The notes below the pieces were generated by a model. It did not search any database. It was not told the DNA's origin and worked only from the letters and a program-made list of their open reading frames with translations. This document shows positions 51,078 to 60,110 of a stretch of 64,000 nt of DNA, one piece after another. Position 1 is the stretch's first letter. Every line of letters starts with the position of its first letter. The DNA comes from DATAOG01 sp963753685 (lineage in GTDB: Bacteria; Pseudomonadota; Alphaproteobacteria; Geminicoccales; Geminicoccaceae): NCBI GenBank assembly GCA_963753685.1, contig CAVWDE010000014.1:62001-126000 (forward strand), read 5' to 3'. The position numbers were made by a program, and so were the translations under genes.

Positions 51078-52280
51078 TCAGGCGTGGTCAGCCAAGGTGG
51101 CGACGAGGTCGGCGAGCGCCGCGTCGGTGGTCGCCAGATCGTGCACCAGGGCGACCCGGATCGCACCCTCGCCCGGGTTGCGCCCGCCTCGATCCGGACG
51201 CCCGATGTAGGTGCCGGGCAGGACCTTGATCGCGGCTTCGGCCCACAGCCGGCGGGCGACCGCCTCGCCGTCGCCGACCTCGAGCCACAAAAAGAACCCG
51301 CCATCCGGCCGGTAGTAGCCGAACCGGCGGCCGAGCCGGTCATCGGTCAGGTCGAACTTCTCCCGATACAGGCGGCGATTGGCGATCACGTGCTCCTCGT
51401 CCTGCCACAACGCGGTTGCGGCCGCCAGCACCGGCAACGGCTGGACCGCGGCCGCATAGCTGCGCAGACGGGCAAACCCGGCCAGGACCGCGGCATCTCC
51501 GGCCACGAACCCCGAGCGCAGGCCGGCCACGCTCGAGCGCTTCGAGAGGGAGTGGCAGACAAGCAGCGAATCCAGTCGCCCATCGATGGCGACGGCCGCC
51601 TCGAGCGCTCCGGCCGGCGGGGTCTCCGTGTAGATCTCGGCGTAGCATTCGTCAACGATCAGCAGGAAGCCATAAGCGCGCGCCAGCTCGATCAGCCGCT
51701 TGAGGTAGTCGAGGTCGGCCGCCACGCCCTGGGGATTGGCGGGCGAGCAGAGGTAGAACGCGGCGGTCCGCTCGAGTAGCTCCGGGCTCAGGTCCTCGAG
51801 CGCCGGGAGATAACCGGTCGCCGCGGTCACCGACAGCAGCACGGGCTCGGCCCCGGCCATCACCGCCCCGCCCAGATACACGTTGTAGAACGGATTCGGC
51901 AACAGCACCACCGGCTGCCGGCCCGCCTTGCGCTCCGGCACGACCGCCTGGGCGATCATGAACAAAGCTTCCTTGGTGCCGGCGACCGGCAGGATGTGGC
52001 GGTCCGGGTCGAGCGTGGTGGCCGGCAGCCGGTAGCGCCAGGTCAGCCAGGCCGCGGCGGCCTGGCGGAACTCCGGGCTGCCGTTGACCGGCGGATAGCG
52101 CCCCCAGAGATGGCCGTGGGCGCGCAGCGCCTCGATCATGAGCGGCGGAATCGGGTGCATCGGCTGGCCGAGCGCCAGATCGACCGGCGACCGGCCGCGG
52201 GCCGGCTCGATCGGCGCCAGCAGCGTCGCCAGGCGCCGGAAGGGATAGTCGCTGAGGGTCTCGAGCCGCGGGTTGAGCAT
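51078..52280 (-). CDS. Class I/II aminotransferase (succinyldiaminopimelate aminotransferase DapC-like)
   Basis: A 400-residue fold-type I PLP aminotransferase. The PLP lysine is K247 in CHSLSKRSSVAGLRSGF. N182 in ANPQG, D210 and Y213 in VDECYAEIY, and R256 complete the usual cofactor set. The N-terminal block VDLALGQPMHPIPPLMIEAL resembles DapC-type enzymes of lysine and peptidoglycan precursor synthesis. The family call within class I/II aminotransferases is by resemblance. It is the first gene of the operon with ftsK and lolA. Confidence 0.82.
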   Translation of the reverse strand: MLNPRLETLSDYPFRRLATLLAPIEPARGRSPVDLALGQPMHPIPPLMIEALRAHGHLWGRYPPVNGSPEFRQAAAAWLTWRYRLPATTLDPDRHILPVAGTKEALFMIAQAVVPERKAGRQPVVLLPNPFYNVYLGGAVMAGAEPVLLSVTAATGYLPALEDLSPELLERTAAFYLCSPANPQGVAADLDYLKRLIELARAYGFLLIVDECYAEIYTETPPAGALEAAVAIDGRLDSLLVCHSLSKRSSVAGLRSGFVAGDAAVLAGFARLRSYAAAVQPLPVLAAATALWQDEEHVIANRRLYREKFDLTDDRLGRRFGYYRPDGGFFLWLEVGDGEAVARRLWAEAAIKVLPGTYIGRPDRGGRNPGEGAIRVALVHDLATTDAALADLVATLADHA

Positions 52281-52463
52281 GATCGACCGCTGGTTAGGGC
52301 GTCCGGGGCGGGCAGCCGCGCCCGCCGTTCCAGGTCACATTAACATTTCCCGGCAACATGCTTCAACCAGGCAAAAAAGATCTTGAACGACCCGGTTGGC
52401 TTTGGGCGGCTGCGACGGCATGCCGCACGAACCCTGGCGGCCCGCGCCGGCACACTTTGCCCC

Positions 52464-53687
52464 GTGGTGCAGGACGCAGCCTTCGACCTCGCGATCATCG
52501 GCGGCGGCATGACCGGCCTCGCGCTCGCCTGCGCCACCGCCGGCGCCGGGCTCCGCGTCGTCCTGGTCGAGCGCCAGCCGCTCGCCGCCACGGTAGCGCC
52601 GCCGTTCGACGGCCGCGTGACGGCGATCGCCCCGGGTTCCAGGCGCCTGCTCGCGGCGATCGGGGTCTGGCCGGAGCTCGCGGACGCAGCCGAGCCGATC
52701 CAGGACATCCGGGTCGGCGAGCGCCACTCGCCGCTGACCGTCCACTACGACCATCGCTCGCTCGGCGATCAGCCGCTCGGTCACATCGTCGAGAACCGGC
52801 TGATCCGGGGCGCCCTGCTGCGCCGCGCCGGGCAGCTGAGCGCGAGCTCGCTGACGCTGGCCGCACCCGACCGGATCCTGGGCCTGGAGCGGGGCATCGC
52901 CGGCGCCGGGCTGCAGCTCGCCAGCGGAGCGACCGTGCGTTCGACCCTGGTCGCCGCGGCCGAGGGCCGCTCGTCCCCGACCCGTGCGGCGGCCGGCATC
53001 GAGGTCCTGCGCTGGGACTACCGCCAGACCGGCATCGTCGCGACCATCGCCCATGAGCGCGCGCACCAGGGCCTGGCAGTCGAGCGCTTCTTCCCCGATG
53101 GCCCGCTCGCGTTCCTGCCGATGACCGGGCGACGCTGCTCGATCGTCTGGGCGGCCGAGGACCGGCTGGCCCGCGAGCTGATCCTGCTCGACGACGACGA
53201 CTTCCTGGGCGAGCTCGCCGAGCGCGCCGGCGACCGGCTCGGCGCGCTGACCCTGGCCGGGCCGCGCTGGCACTATCCGCTCGCGATGGTCCAGGCGCAG
53301 CGCTACACCGATCACCGGCTCGTCCTGGTCGGCGACGCCGCGCGCGCGATCCATCCGATCGCCGGCCAGGGCTGGAACCTGGCGCTACGCGACGTCGCAG
53401 CACTCGCCGAGCTGGTGATCGACGCCAAGCGGCTCGGCCTCGACCCGGGCAGCGCCACGGTGCTCGCCCGCTACGAGCGCTGGCGGCGGTTCGACGCCCT
53501 GGCTCTGATCGCGATCACCGACGGCCTGAACCGCCTGTTCGGCAATGATCTGTGGCCGGTGCGCCTCGTGCGCGAGCTCGGCCTCGGCCTGGTCGAGCGG
53601 ACCCCGCCGCTCAAGCAGTTCTTCATGCGCCACGCGATGGGCCTCTTGGGCGACCTGCCGCGGCTGATGCGCGGCGAGGCGCTCTGA
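52464..53687 (+). CDS. UbiH/UbiF-type FAD monooxygenase
   Basis: A flavoprotein hydroxylase of about 407 residues (GTG 52464; a longer form from TTG 52383 is possible, without a good ribosome site for either). Motifs of the ubiquinone hydroxylase family are the FAD site IIGGGMTGLALACATAGAG, the DGRVTAIAPGSRRLL block, and the GD motif region LVGDAARAIHPIAGQGWNLALRD near the C-terminal third. It most likely hydroxylates a ring carbon in ubiquinone biosynthesis. It diverges from the aminotransferase gene, and its 3' end overlaps the convergent RpiR gene. Confidence 0.85.
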   Translation: MVQDAAFDLAIIGGGMTGLALACATAGAGLRVVLVERQPLAATVAPPFDGRVTAIAPGSRRLLAAIGVWPELADAAEPIQDIRVGERHSPLTVHYDHRSLGDQPLGHIVENRLIRGALLRRAGQLSASSLTLAAPDRILGLERGIAGAGLQLASGATVRSTLVAAAEGRSSPTRAAAGIEVLRWDYRQTGIVATIAHERAHQGLAVERFFPDGPLAFLPMTGRRCSIVWAAEDRLARELILLDDDDFLGELAERAGDRLGALTLAGPRWHYPLAMVQAQRYTDHRLVLVGDAARAIHPIAGQGWNLALRDVAALAELVIDAKRLGLDPGSATVLARYERWRRFDALALIAITDGLNRLFGNDLWPVRLVRELGLGLVERTPPLKQFFMRHAMGLLGDLPRLMRGEAL

Positions 53688-54605
53688 GGCTGCGGACCGG
53701 CAGGTCCATCGGCGTCCCCGCGAGCTCGCTCCGGAGCTGATTCAGGGAGTCGAGGCTGGCGATCGTCTCGGCCGGCCGTTCGCTCGCGACCCCGACCAGC
53801 AGCGCCTCGATCAGCCCGAGCGTCGCGGTGTGCATGCTGAACAGATCGGCGCGCCCGCGCGCGACCGGCAGGACCAGGCCGACCCGGTCGCGAAGCGCGT
53901 GCCGAGGGTGTCGGAGACCAGCATCGTGCGCGCGCCCCGGCGCTCGGCCTGATCGAGCAGCACCGTCAGCTCCCGGTAGACCCGGCTGTAGGCGAAGATG
54001 ATCAAGAGATCGTCCGCGCGCAGCTGCTGCAGGCCGTCGGCAAGCAGCAGGCCGGTCTCGGTCAGGCTGTGCGCCTCGAGCCCGAACCGCCCGAGCTGGA
54101 TCGCGAAATAGGTCGCCATCGCGCTCGACGGCCCGATCCCGAAGATCAGCCGCCGCCGGGCGCCGACGATCGTCTGCACGGCGCTGCGGAACAGCTCCGG
54201 CGTGACGTCCCGACGCAGGCGCTCGAGGGAGTCGCGGTGGATCTCGAGCGTCACCTCGAGGGCCCGCCCGAGATCGTCGCCGGTCGCGCCGAGCGTGCGT
54301 GCCAGGCGGGCGGCGGGCGACAGGTCCTGGCGCAGCTCCAGGGCGAGCGCGCGCCGCAGCTCGGTCATGCCGGCAAATCCGAGCGCCTGCGCGGTCCGGA
54401 TCACGGTCGCATCGCTGGTTCCGGTCTGCTCGGCGAGCGCTGCCGCCGACGCCAGCAGCACCTCCTCGCGGTGCTGCTGGAAGAAGCGCGCGACGCTCCG
54501 TTCCGCGCGGCTGATCCGCTCCCAGCAGGCGCTCACCCGCTGATCGAAGGCCTGCAAGGTCACTGGCGCAGATCCCGGTTGACCTGAGGGTTCCGTCGCA
54601 TACAC
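53623..54605 (-). pseudogene. RpiR/MurR-type transcriptional regulator, with a one-base frameshift
   Basis: From GTG 54605, an N-terminal HTH_6 domain (AERSVARFFQQHREEVLLAS, TSDATVIRTAQALGFAGMTEL) and a SIS sugar-phosphate domain (RRRLIFGIGPSSAMATYFAIQLGRFG, DDLLIIFAYSRVYRELTVLL). After SDTLGTR the frame is lost. RDRVGLVLPVARGRADLFSMHTATLGLIEAL continues in another frame to a stop at 53623. A missing base at about 53894-53896 explains the break. The C-terminus overlaps the convergent ubiH-like gene by 65 bases. It probably controls the divergent COG4280-type operon or itself. Confidence 0.82.
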
Positions 54606-54622
54606 TACAGAATGTTATCTGA

Positions 54623-54638
54623 CGTAGCAAACGCTACG
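54623..54638. promoter_or_regulatory. Inverted repeat between rpiR and the divergent operon, possible operator
   Basis: CGTAGC-AAAC-GCTACG is a perfect six-base inverted repeat in the 49-base gap between the two divergent starts. A related half-site sequence (CACTAC) overlaps the regulator start. It is a good candidate for the site at which the RpiR protein regulates both directions. Confidence 0.5.
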
Positions 54639-54654
54639 GAGCGAGGTGATCGCG

Positions 54655-55407
54655 ATGGATCTCGGGGCCTGGAGCGTCGCCGCCCCGGCGATCGGCGCCG
54701 CCTTCGCGGCCTCGCTGGTCGAGGTCGTCGAGGCGTTCACGATCGTGCTGGCCGTGGCCAGCCTGCGCGGCTGGCGGCTCGCCACGACCGGCAGTGCCGC
54801 GGCCCTTTGCGTGCTCGGGCTGCTGGTGGTGGCGCTCGGCCCCCTGCTCGATCGGGTGCCGCTGCACCTCCTCCAGTTCGTGATCGGCGTCCTGCTCCTG
54901 CTGTTCGGCCTGGGCTGGCTGCGCAAGGCGGTATTGCGCTCGGCCGCGGTGATCCCGTTGCACGACGAGGATGCCGCCTTCGCGGCCGAGACCCGCGAGC
55001 TCGCCCTGGCCACCCGCCGGGCCACATCGCTCGACTGGATCGCCGGCCTCGCGGTCTTCAAAGCCGTGCTGCTCGAAGGCCTGGAAGTGGTCTTCATCGT
55101 GCTCGCGGTCGGCGCCGGACGCGGGCTCTTGTGGCCCGCCTGCCTCGGTGCGCTCGCCGCCTTCGTTGCCGTGCTCGCGGTCGGCGTCGTGGTCCACCGG
55201 CCGCTCGCGCGCGTGCCCGAGAACACGCTCAAGTTCGGGGTCGGCGTGATGCTCTCGGCGTTCGGCGTGTTCTGGACCGGCGAAGGCCTGGGCGTGCCCT
55301 GGCCGGAGCAGGACCTGGCGCTCCTGGTGTTCGCGGCGCTGTTTCTCGCAACCGGGCTTTTGACCGCGAGCCGGCTGCGGCGCGCCGCTTTGGCGAGCGC
55401 GCCATGA
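54655..55407 (+). CDS. COG4280-type membrane protein (FTR1-like glutamate helices)
   Basis: A 250-residue protein with about seven transmembrane segments. ATG 54655 was preferred over GTG 54646 because GAGG lies eight bases before it. Two helices carry paired glutamates, LVEVVEAFTIVLAV near residue 21 and LLEGLEVVFIVLAVG near residue 137. The second resembles the REGLE helix of FTR1 iron permeases, and the pattern fits the COG4280 family of predicted permeases. A cation is therefore a plausible substrate, by inference. It shares a four-base overlap with the next gene. Confidence 0.7.
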   Translation: MDLGAWSVAAPAIGAAFAASLVEVVEAFTIVLAVASLRGWRLATTGSAAALCVLGLLVVALGPLLDRVPLHLLQFVIGVLLLLFGLGWLRKAVLRSAAVIPLHDEDAAFAAETRELALATRRATSLDWIAGLAVFKAVLLEGLEVVFIVLAVGAGRGLLWPACLGALAAFVAVLAVGVVVHRPLARVPENTLKFGVGVMLSAFGVFWTGEGLGVPWPEQDLALLVFAALFLATGLLTASRLRRAALASAP

Positions 55408-55628
55408 TCCCGTTGCTGCGCGAGATCGGCAGCGAGCTGCTCGGCATGTTCATGGCCGACGCCCGCCTGAGCGGCGCGATCCTCGCCCTGGTCGCGATCG
55501 TCGCGGGCCTGATCCTGGCCCTTGGCGTCAACCCGCTGCTCGCCGGCGGCGCGCTGCTGGTCGGCTGCCACCTGATCCTGGTCGAGGCGGCGCTCCGCGA
55601 GGCACGCCGGCGGCGCCTCGGCCCCTGA
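55404..55628 (+). CDS. Small membrane protein with two helices
   Basis: A 74-residue protein coupled to the preceding gene by ATGA overlap. It has two hydrophobic helices (about residues 23-40 and 44-62), and the rest is basic (EAALREARRRRLGP). It probably acts with the COG4280-type protein. It is too short for a family call. Confidence 0.6.
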   Translation: MIPLLREIGSELLGMFMADARLSGAILALVAIVAGLILALGVNPLLAGGALLVGCHLILVEAALREARRRRLGP

Positions 55629-55634
55629 CGGATC

Positions 55635-57050
55635 TCAACGCACCCAGGCGATCCGCAACAGATTGGTCGAGCCGGGGGTCCCGAACGGCACGCCCGCGGT
55701 GATCACCAGGCTCGAGCCGACGCTCGCGATGCCGCTCTCGAGCGCGTAGTGGCAGGCCCGCTCGACCATCTCGTCGATGTTCTGGGCGTCCTCGCAGACC
55801 ACGGCGTGCAGACCCCAGAGCAGGGCCAGCCGGCGCGCGGTGCCGAACTGGGTGATCAGCGCCAGGATCGGCTGGTCCGGGCGCTCGCGCGCCGCCCGCA
55901 GCGCGGTCGAGCCGGTCGTGGTGTAGGTCACGATCGCGGCTGAGCGCATGGTGCTGGCGACCGCGCGGGCCGCGAGCGTGATCGCATCGGCCGGGGTATG
56001 CTCGGCCTCGGCGTGATAGGCGTCGAGATAGCTGCGGTAGAGCGGGTCGCGCTCGACCTTGGTGATGATCCGATCCATGATCGCGACCGCCTCGGTCGGA
56101 TAGGCGCCGGCCGCGGTCTCGGCCGACAGCATCACCGCATCGGCGCCGTCGTAGACCGCAGTCGCGACGTCGGACGCCTCGGCCCGGGTCGGGGCCGGCG
56201 CGCTGATCATCGATTCCAGCATCTGGGTCGCGACCACCACCGGCTTGCCGGCGGCGCGCGCCGCCCGGATGATCCGCTTCTGCAGGCCGGGCACGTCCTC
56301 GGGCGGCAGCTCGACGCCGAGGTCGCCGCGCGCGATCATGATGCCCTCGGAAAGGTCGACGATCTGGTCCAGATGGTCGATCGCCGCGGGCTTCTCGATC
56401 TTGGCCATGATCGCCGCCCGGCCGGCGACCAGACGGCGCGCCTCGGCGACGTCCTCCGGGCGCTGCACGAACGACAGCGCCACCCAGTCGGCGCCGAGCT
56501 CGAGACCGAACTGCAGGTCGCGCCGGTCCTTGGCGGTCAAGGGCGATAGCGGCAGGATCACGTTCGGAACGTTGACGCCCTTGCTGTTGGACAGCCGGCC
56601 GCCGGCCAGGACCACCGTGTCGGCGTAGTCCGGACCGACCTGCTCGACCCGCAGGCGGATCTTGCCGTCGTCGAGCAACAGCTCGGTGCCGGCGGCGATC
56701 GCCTGGAAGATCTCGGGGTGCGGCAGAGAGACGCGCTGCTGGTCGCCGGGCTCGGCCGTGAGGTCGAGCCGGAAGGGGGCGCCGCGCTCGAGCTCAATCG
56801 GACCGTCACGGAACGTGCCGACCCGCAGCTTCGGCCCCTGCAGGTCGATCACCACCGCGATCGGCCGCTGGGTCTGGGCCTCGACCGCGCGCACGGCCTG
56901 GTAGCGCCGGGCCTGATCGTCGTGGCTGCCATGGGAGAAGTTGAGCCGGAACGCGTCCGCCCCGGCTTCGAACAGGGCGTGGATCTGCTCGAGCGACGAG
57001 GTCGCCGGGCCGAGGGTGGCGAGGATCTTCGCGTTGCGTCTGCGCCGCAT
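55635..57050 (-). CDS. pyk: Pyruvate kinase
   Basis: A 471-residue enzyme converting phosphoenolpyruvate and ADP to pyruvate and ATP. The pattern is complete: KILATLGPATSS at the start, RLNFSHGSHDD, the IMAKIEKPAAIDHLDQI signature with the catalytic lysine, IMIARGDLGVELP and VVATQMLESMI. The C-terminal allosteric domain has the TTTGSTALRAA loop. It is the usual length of the bacterial enzyme. It stands alone on the minus strand, with no obvious regulatory site. Confidence 0.95.
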   Translation of the reverse strand: MRRRRNAKILATLGPATSSLEQIHALFEAGADAFRLNFSHGSHDDQARRYQAVRAVEAQTQRPIAVVIDLQGPKLRVGTFRDGPIELERGAPFRLDLTAEPGDQQRVSLPHPEIFQAIAAGTELLLDDGKIRLRVEQVGPDYADTVVLAGGRLSNSKGVNVPNVILPLSPLTAKDRRDLQFGLELGADWVALSFVQRPEDVAEARRLVAGRAAIMAKIEKPAAIDHLDQIVDLSEGIMIARGDLGVELPPEDVPGLQKRIIRAARAAGKPVVVATQMLESMISAPAPTRAEASDVATAVYDGADAVMLSAETAAGAYPTEAVAIMDRIITKVERDPLYRSYLDAYHAEAEHTPADAITLAARAVASTMRSAAIVTYTTTGSTALRAARERPDQPILALITQFGTARRLALLWGLHAVVCEDAQNIDEMVERACHYALESGIASVGSSLVITAGVPFGTPGSTNLLRIAWVR

Positions 57051-57215
57051 GGCCAGCCGTCTCCAGGCGCCCGCACGCCGGCGGGGCGCCCAAGGGTCAC
57101 GACTCGATAGTCCCTGGCGCGGCCGATGTCACGACGCGTTCGCGTCCGGCGTGGCTTGACGCGACGCCTTGCCGCCACCTATTGCTGGGACCCGACCTGC
57201 AACATCGAGGGTGCC

Positions 57216-57398
57216 GTGCTTCCCACACTGGTTGGCGGCGGGATCGCGCTGATCGTCGCGATCCTCTTTCTCGGGACCATCCTGGTCAAGATCTCCTCGA
57301 TCGCGCTCTGGATCGTGGTGCTGGTCGGCATCGCGATGATGGTGGTCAGCGTGGTCGAGGCGGTGCGCGGCGGCGAGGACCAGTTCGGCGGCTCCTAG
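57216..57398 (+). CDS. Small membrane protein with two hydrophobic helices
   Basis: A 60-residue product from GTG 57216 (GAGGG just upstream). An earlier frame opening at 57126 has an unlikely Arg-rich start. Two hydrophobic helices (VGGGIALIVAILFLGTILV and SIALWIVVLVGIAMMVVSVVE) span most of the chain, which ends in a short acidic tail. No family recognised. It ends four bases inside the convergent amidase gene. Confidence 0.5.
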   Translation: MLPTLVGGGIALIVAILFLGTILVKISSIALWIVVLVGIAMMVVSVVEAVRGGEDQFGGS

Positions 57399-58759
57399 CC
57401 CGCCCCATCGGACGCGACCTCGGCGCGCAGCGTCTCGACCAGCCAGCGCGCGGTCCGCAACAGCCTGGCGTCATCGCCCTTCTGCCCGACCAGCTGCACG
57501 CCGAGCGGCAGGCCGTTGCTGGCCTGCAAGAGCGGCAGCGTGACCGCCGGCATGCCGCAGAGCGTCCAGATCGTGCAGAACACCGGGCTGCCGGTCGATC
57601 CGAGGCCGTGCGGCGCCGCACCGGTGGTCGCAGGCGTCAGGAGCGCATCGTAGCGTTCGAACAACGGCTCGAGCGCGTGCGCGAGCCAGGGGATCGCATC
57701 GACCGCCCGGTTGTAGTCGACCGCCAGGCACTTCTGGCCGCGCTCGATCATCTCGCACAGCCGCCCGGTCAGCTGGTCCCGCCCGCGCTGATACTCCGGC
57801 GCGAAGCTGCGCGCGAGATCGGCTTCCATGATCGTGGCGTGGAGCGCAACCGCGTCTGCGAACGCCGGCGGCAGATCGGCCGCGGTCACCCGCCCGCCCA
57901 GCGTCGCCACCAGCTCGTCGAACGCCGCCTTGGTCTCGTCCTCGGCCTGATCCCAGACCGGACTGCGCACGAAGCCGAGATCGGGCACGACCGGCGGCGG
58001 TTCGGAGGCGACCTCGAGCAGCCGCGCCTGGGCGACCGGCCGGAGTGCTGGATCCTTGGGGTCGTAGCCCATCAGCACGTCGGCGAGCAGGGCCAGATCG
58101 AGCACCGAGTTCGCCATCACGCCGACCGTGTCCAAGGGCGGCGACTGGCGCAGGATGCCGGCGCGCGAGATCAGGCCATGGCTCGGCTTGAAGCCGTAGA
58201 CGCCGCAGTAGGCGGCGGGCCGGATCACCGAGCCGTTGGTCTGGGTGCCGAGCGCCAGCGGCACCATGCGGGCCGCGACCGCCGCCGCCGAGCCCGACGA
58301 CGAGCCGCCCGGCGTGTGCTCGAGATGGTGCGGGTTGCGCGTCTTGTTGGGCCCGTACACGGCAAGCTCGGTGGTCACGGTCTTGCCGACGATCACCGCC
58401 CCCGCAGCCCGCAGCCGGCTGACCACCGTGGCGTCCGCGCGCGGCCGCCGCCCGGCGTGCAGCACGGTGCCGTTCTCGGTCGGCATGTCGGCCGTGTCGA
58501 TGATGTCCTTGACGCCTACCGGCAGGCCGTGCAGCGGCCCCAGCGGCCGGCCGTGCTTGCGCATGTCGTCGAGGGCGCTGGCCTGCCCCAGCGCGTGCTC
58601 CGGGTCGAGGAAAGCGAACGCCTGGACCTCCGGCTCCGTCGCCTCGATCTGCTCCAGGCAGGCGCGGGTCAGCTCGAGCGCGCTGAGCTTGTGGTCCCGG
58701 ACCAGCCCGGCCGCCTGGATGGCGGTCAGGCCGACGAGCTCGTTCACGGCTTCGACCAT
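57395..58759 (-). CDS. Amidase signature family protein
   Basis: A 454-residue amidase with the Ser-cisSer-Lys triad: Lys84 in GVKDIIDTA, the cis-Ser in the GGSSSGS loop (residues 151-157) and the nucleophile Ser177 in GTQTNGSVIRP. The family hydrolyses amide bonds of small substrates. It is not part of a GatCAB operon, because gatB and gatC are absent here. It is transcribed upstream of the TRAP permease genes in reverse order and may belong to another unit; a link with the TRAP substrate is possible. Confidence 0.87.
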   Translation of the reverse strand: MVEAVNELVGLTAIQAAGLVRDHKLSALELTRACLEQIEATEPEVQAFAFLDPEHALGQASALDDMRKHGRPLGPLHGLPVGVKDIIDTADMPTENGTVLHAGRRPRADATVVSRLRAAGAVIVGKTVTTELAVYGPNKTRNPHHLEHTPGGSSSGSAAAVAARMVPLALGTQTNGSVIRPAAYCGVYGFKPSHGLISRAGILRQSPPLDTVGVMANSVLDLALLADVLMGYDPKDPALRPVAQARLLEVASEPPPVVPDLGFVRSPVWDQAEDETKAAFDELVATLGGRVTAADLPPAFADAVALHATIMEADLARSFAPEYQRGRDQLTGRLCEMIERGQKCLAVDYNRAVDAIPWLAHALEPLFERYDALLTPATTGAAPHGLGSTGSPVFCTIWTLCGMPAVTLPLLQASNGLPLGVQLVGQKGDDARLLRTARWLVETLRAEVASDGAG

Positions 58760-58787
58760 CGCTCCCTCGCGCTGCGGCGGCCCCGGC

Positions 58788-60110
58788 TCAGCTGCTGTAG
58801 AGATAGCGCGGCAGCCACTCGACCAGGCCCGAGAAGTTGTACACCAGGATCATGGCCAGCAAGACCATGAACAGGAACGGCATCACGCCCCGGAAGATGT
58901 CCATCAGCTGGACGTTGGGCGGGGCGATGCCCTTGAGGTAGTAGGCCGACATCGCCATCGGCGGGGTCAGGAACGAGGTCTGGAGATTGAGCGCCACCAG
59001 CACCCCGAAGAAGATCGGGTCGACGTTGAAGTGGTGCAGCAGCGGCAGGAAGATCGGCACGAAGATGATGATGATCTCGGTCCACTCGAGCGGCCAGCCG
59101 AGCAGGAAGATGATGAACTGGGTGAGCATCAGGAACGTGACCGTGCCGAGATTGAGGCTCAGCACCAGATGCTCGACGACGTGGTGGCCGCCGAGATAGG
59201 AGAACACCGAGGAAAACGTCCAGGAGCCGACGAACAGATAGCAGACCATGGCGGTGGTGCGGGCGGTCAGGAAGACCGCCTCCTTGAGCCGGACCCAGGT
59301 CAGCGCGCGGTAGGCGGCGGCCAGGACCAGCCCGCCCAGCGCCCCGACCGCGGCCGCCTCGGACGGCGTCGCGAGGCCGAACAGGATCGCGCCGAGCACG
59401 CAGGTGATCAGGATCGCGAGCGGGAAGAACGAGGTCAGCAGCTGGTAGATGATCTGCCCGAACGGGACGTCGGCTTCCGCCGCCGACAGCTTCGGCGTGA
59501 GTTTTGGATTGATCACCGCGCGGCCGATCACATAGAGGACGTAGAGCCCGGCGAGCAGCATGCCCGGCAACATGGCCGCGGCGTACAGCTTGACCACCGA
59601 GACCCCGGCGGTGGCGGCGTAGACGATCAGCATGATCGAGGGCGGGATCAGGATCCCGAGCGTGCCGCCGGCGCAGATCACGCCCGCCGACAGCTTGGTG
59701 TCGTAGCCGGCCTTGAGCATCGCCGGGAAGGCGAGCAGGCCCATCAGGGTGACGACCGCGCCGACGATCCCGGTCGCGGTCGCGAACACGGCGCAGGTGA
59801 TCAGGGCCGCGACCGCCATCGATCCGGGCACGTGCCGGGCCGCGATCTGGATGCTGTAGAACAGCCGGTCGATGATGTTGGCGCGCTCGACGATGTAGCC
59901 CATGAACAGGAACAGCGGCACCGCCACCAGCGTGTCGTTCGACATGATGTCGAAGGTGTTCTGGACCAGCAGCTGAAAGATGTGGTCGCCCATGGCGTAG
60001 TAGCCGAAGAACACGCCCATCGCGACCAGCGTGAACGAGATCGGGAACCCCAGCATGATGATGAGAATGAAGATCAACAGCATCGTCACGCCGATTTCGG
60101 GATTGGTCAT
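58788..60110 (-). CDS. dctM: TRAP transporter large permease DctM
   Basis: A 440-residue membrane protein with about 12 helices, typical of the DctM large subunit. It has the conserved core GVVLTLMGLLAFPAMLK-type region near residue 125, AGGTLGILIPPSIMLIVYA, and PSEAAAVGALGGLVLAA. ATG 60110 overlaps the stop of dctQ (ATGA). It carries the substrate across the membrane, driven by an ion gradient, after delivery by DctP. Confidence 0.92.
   Translation of the reverse strand: MTNPEIGVTMLLIFILIIMLGFPISFTLVAMGVFFGYYAMGDHIFQLLVQNTFDIMSNDTLVAVPLFLFMGYIVERANIIDRLFYSIQIAARHVPGSMAVAALITCAVFATATGIVGAVVTLMGLLAFPAMLKAGYDTKLSAGVICAGGTLGILIPPSIMLIVYAATAGVSVVKLYAAAMLPGMLLAGLYVLYVIGRAVINPKLTPKLSAAEADVPFGQIIYQLLTSFFPLAILITCVLGAILFGLATPSEAAAVGALGGLVLAAAYRALTWVRLKEAVFLTARTTAMVCYLFVGSWTFSSVFSYLGGHHVVEHLVLSLNLGTVTFLMLTQFIIFLLGWPLEWTEIIIIFVPIFLPLLHHFNVDPIFFGVLVALNLQTSFLTPPMAMSAYYLKGIAPPNVQLMDIFRGVMPFLFMVLLAMILVYNFSGLVEWLPRYLYSS

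Noticed and set aside
57395..58759. Amidase as GatA of the glutamyl-tRNA amidotransferase
   Set aside because: No gatB or gatC beside it, and the sequence is a general amidase signature protein.
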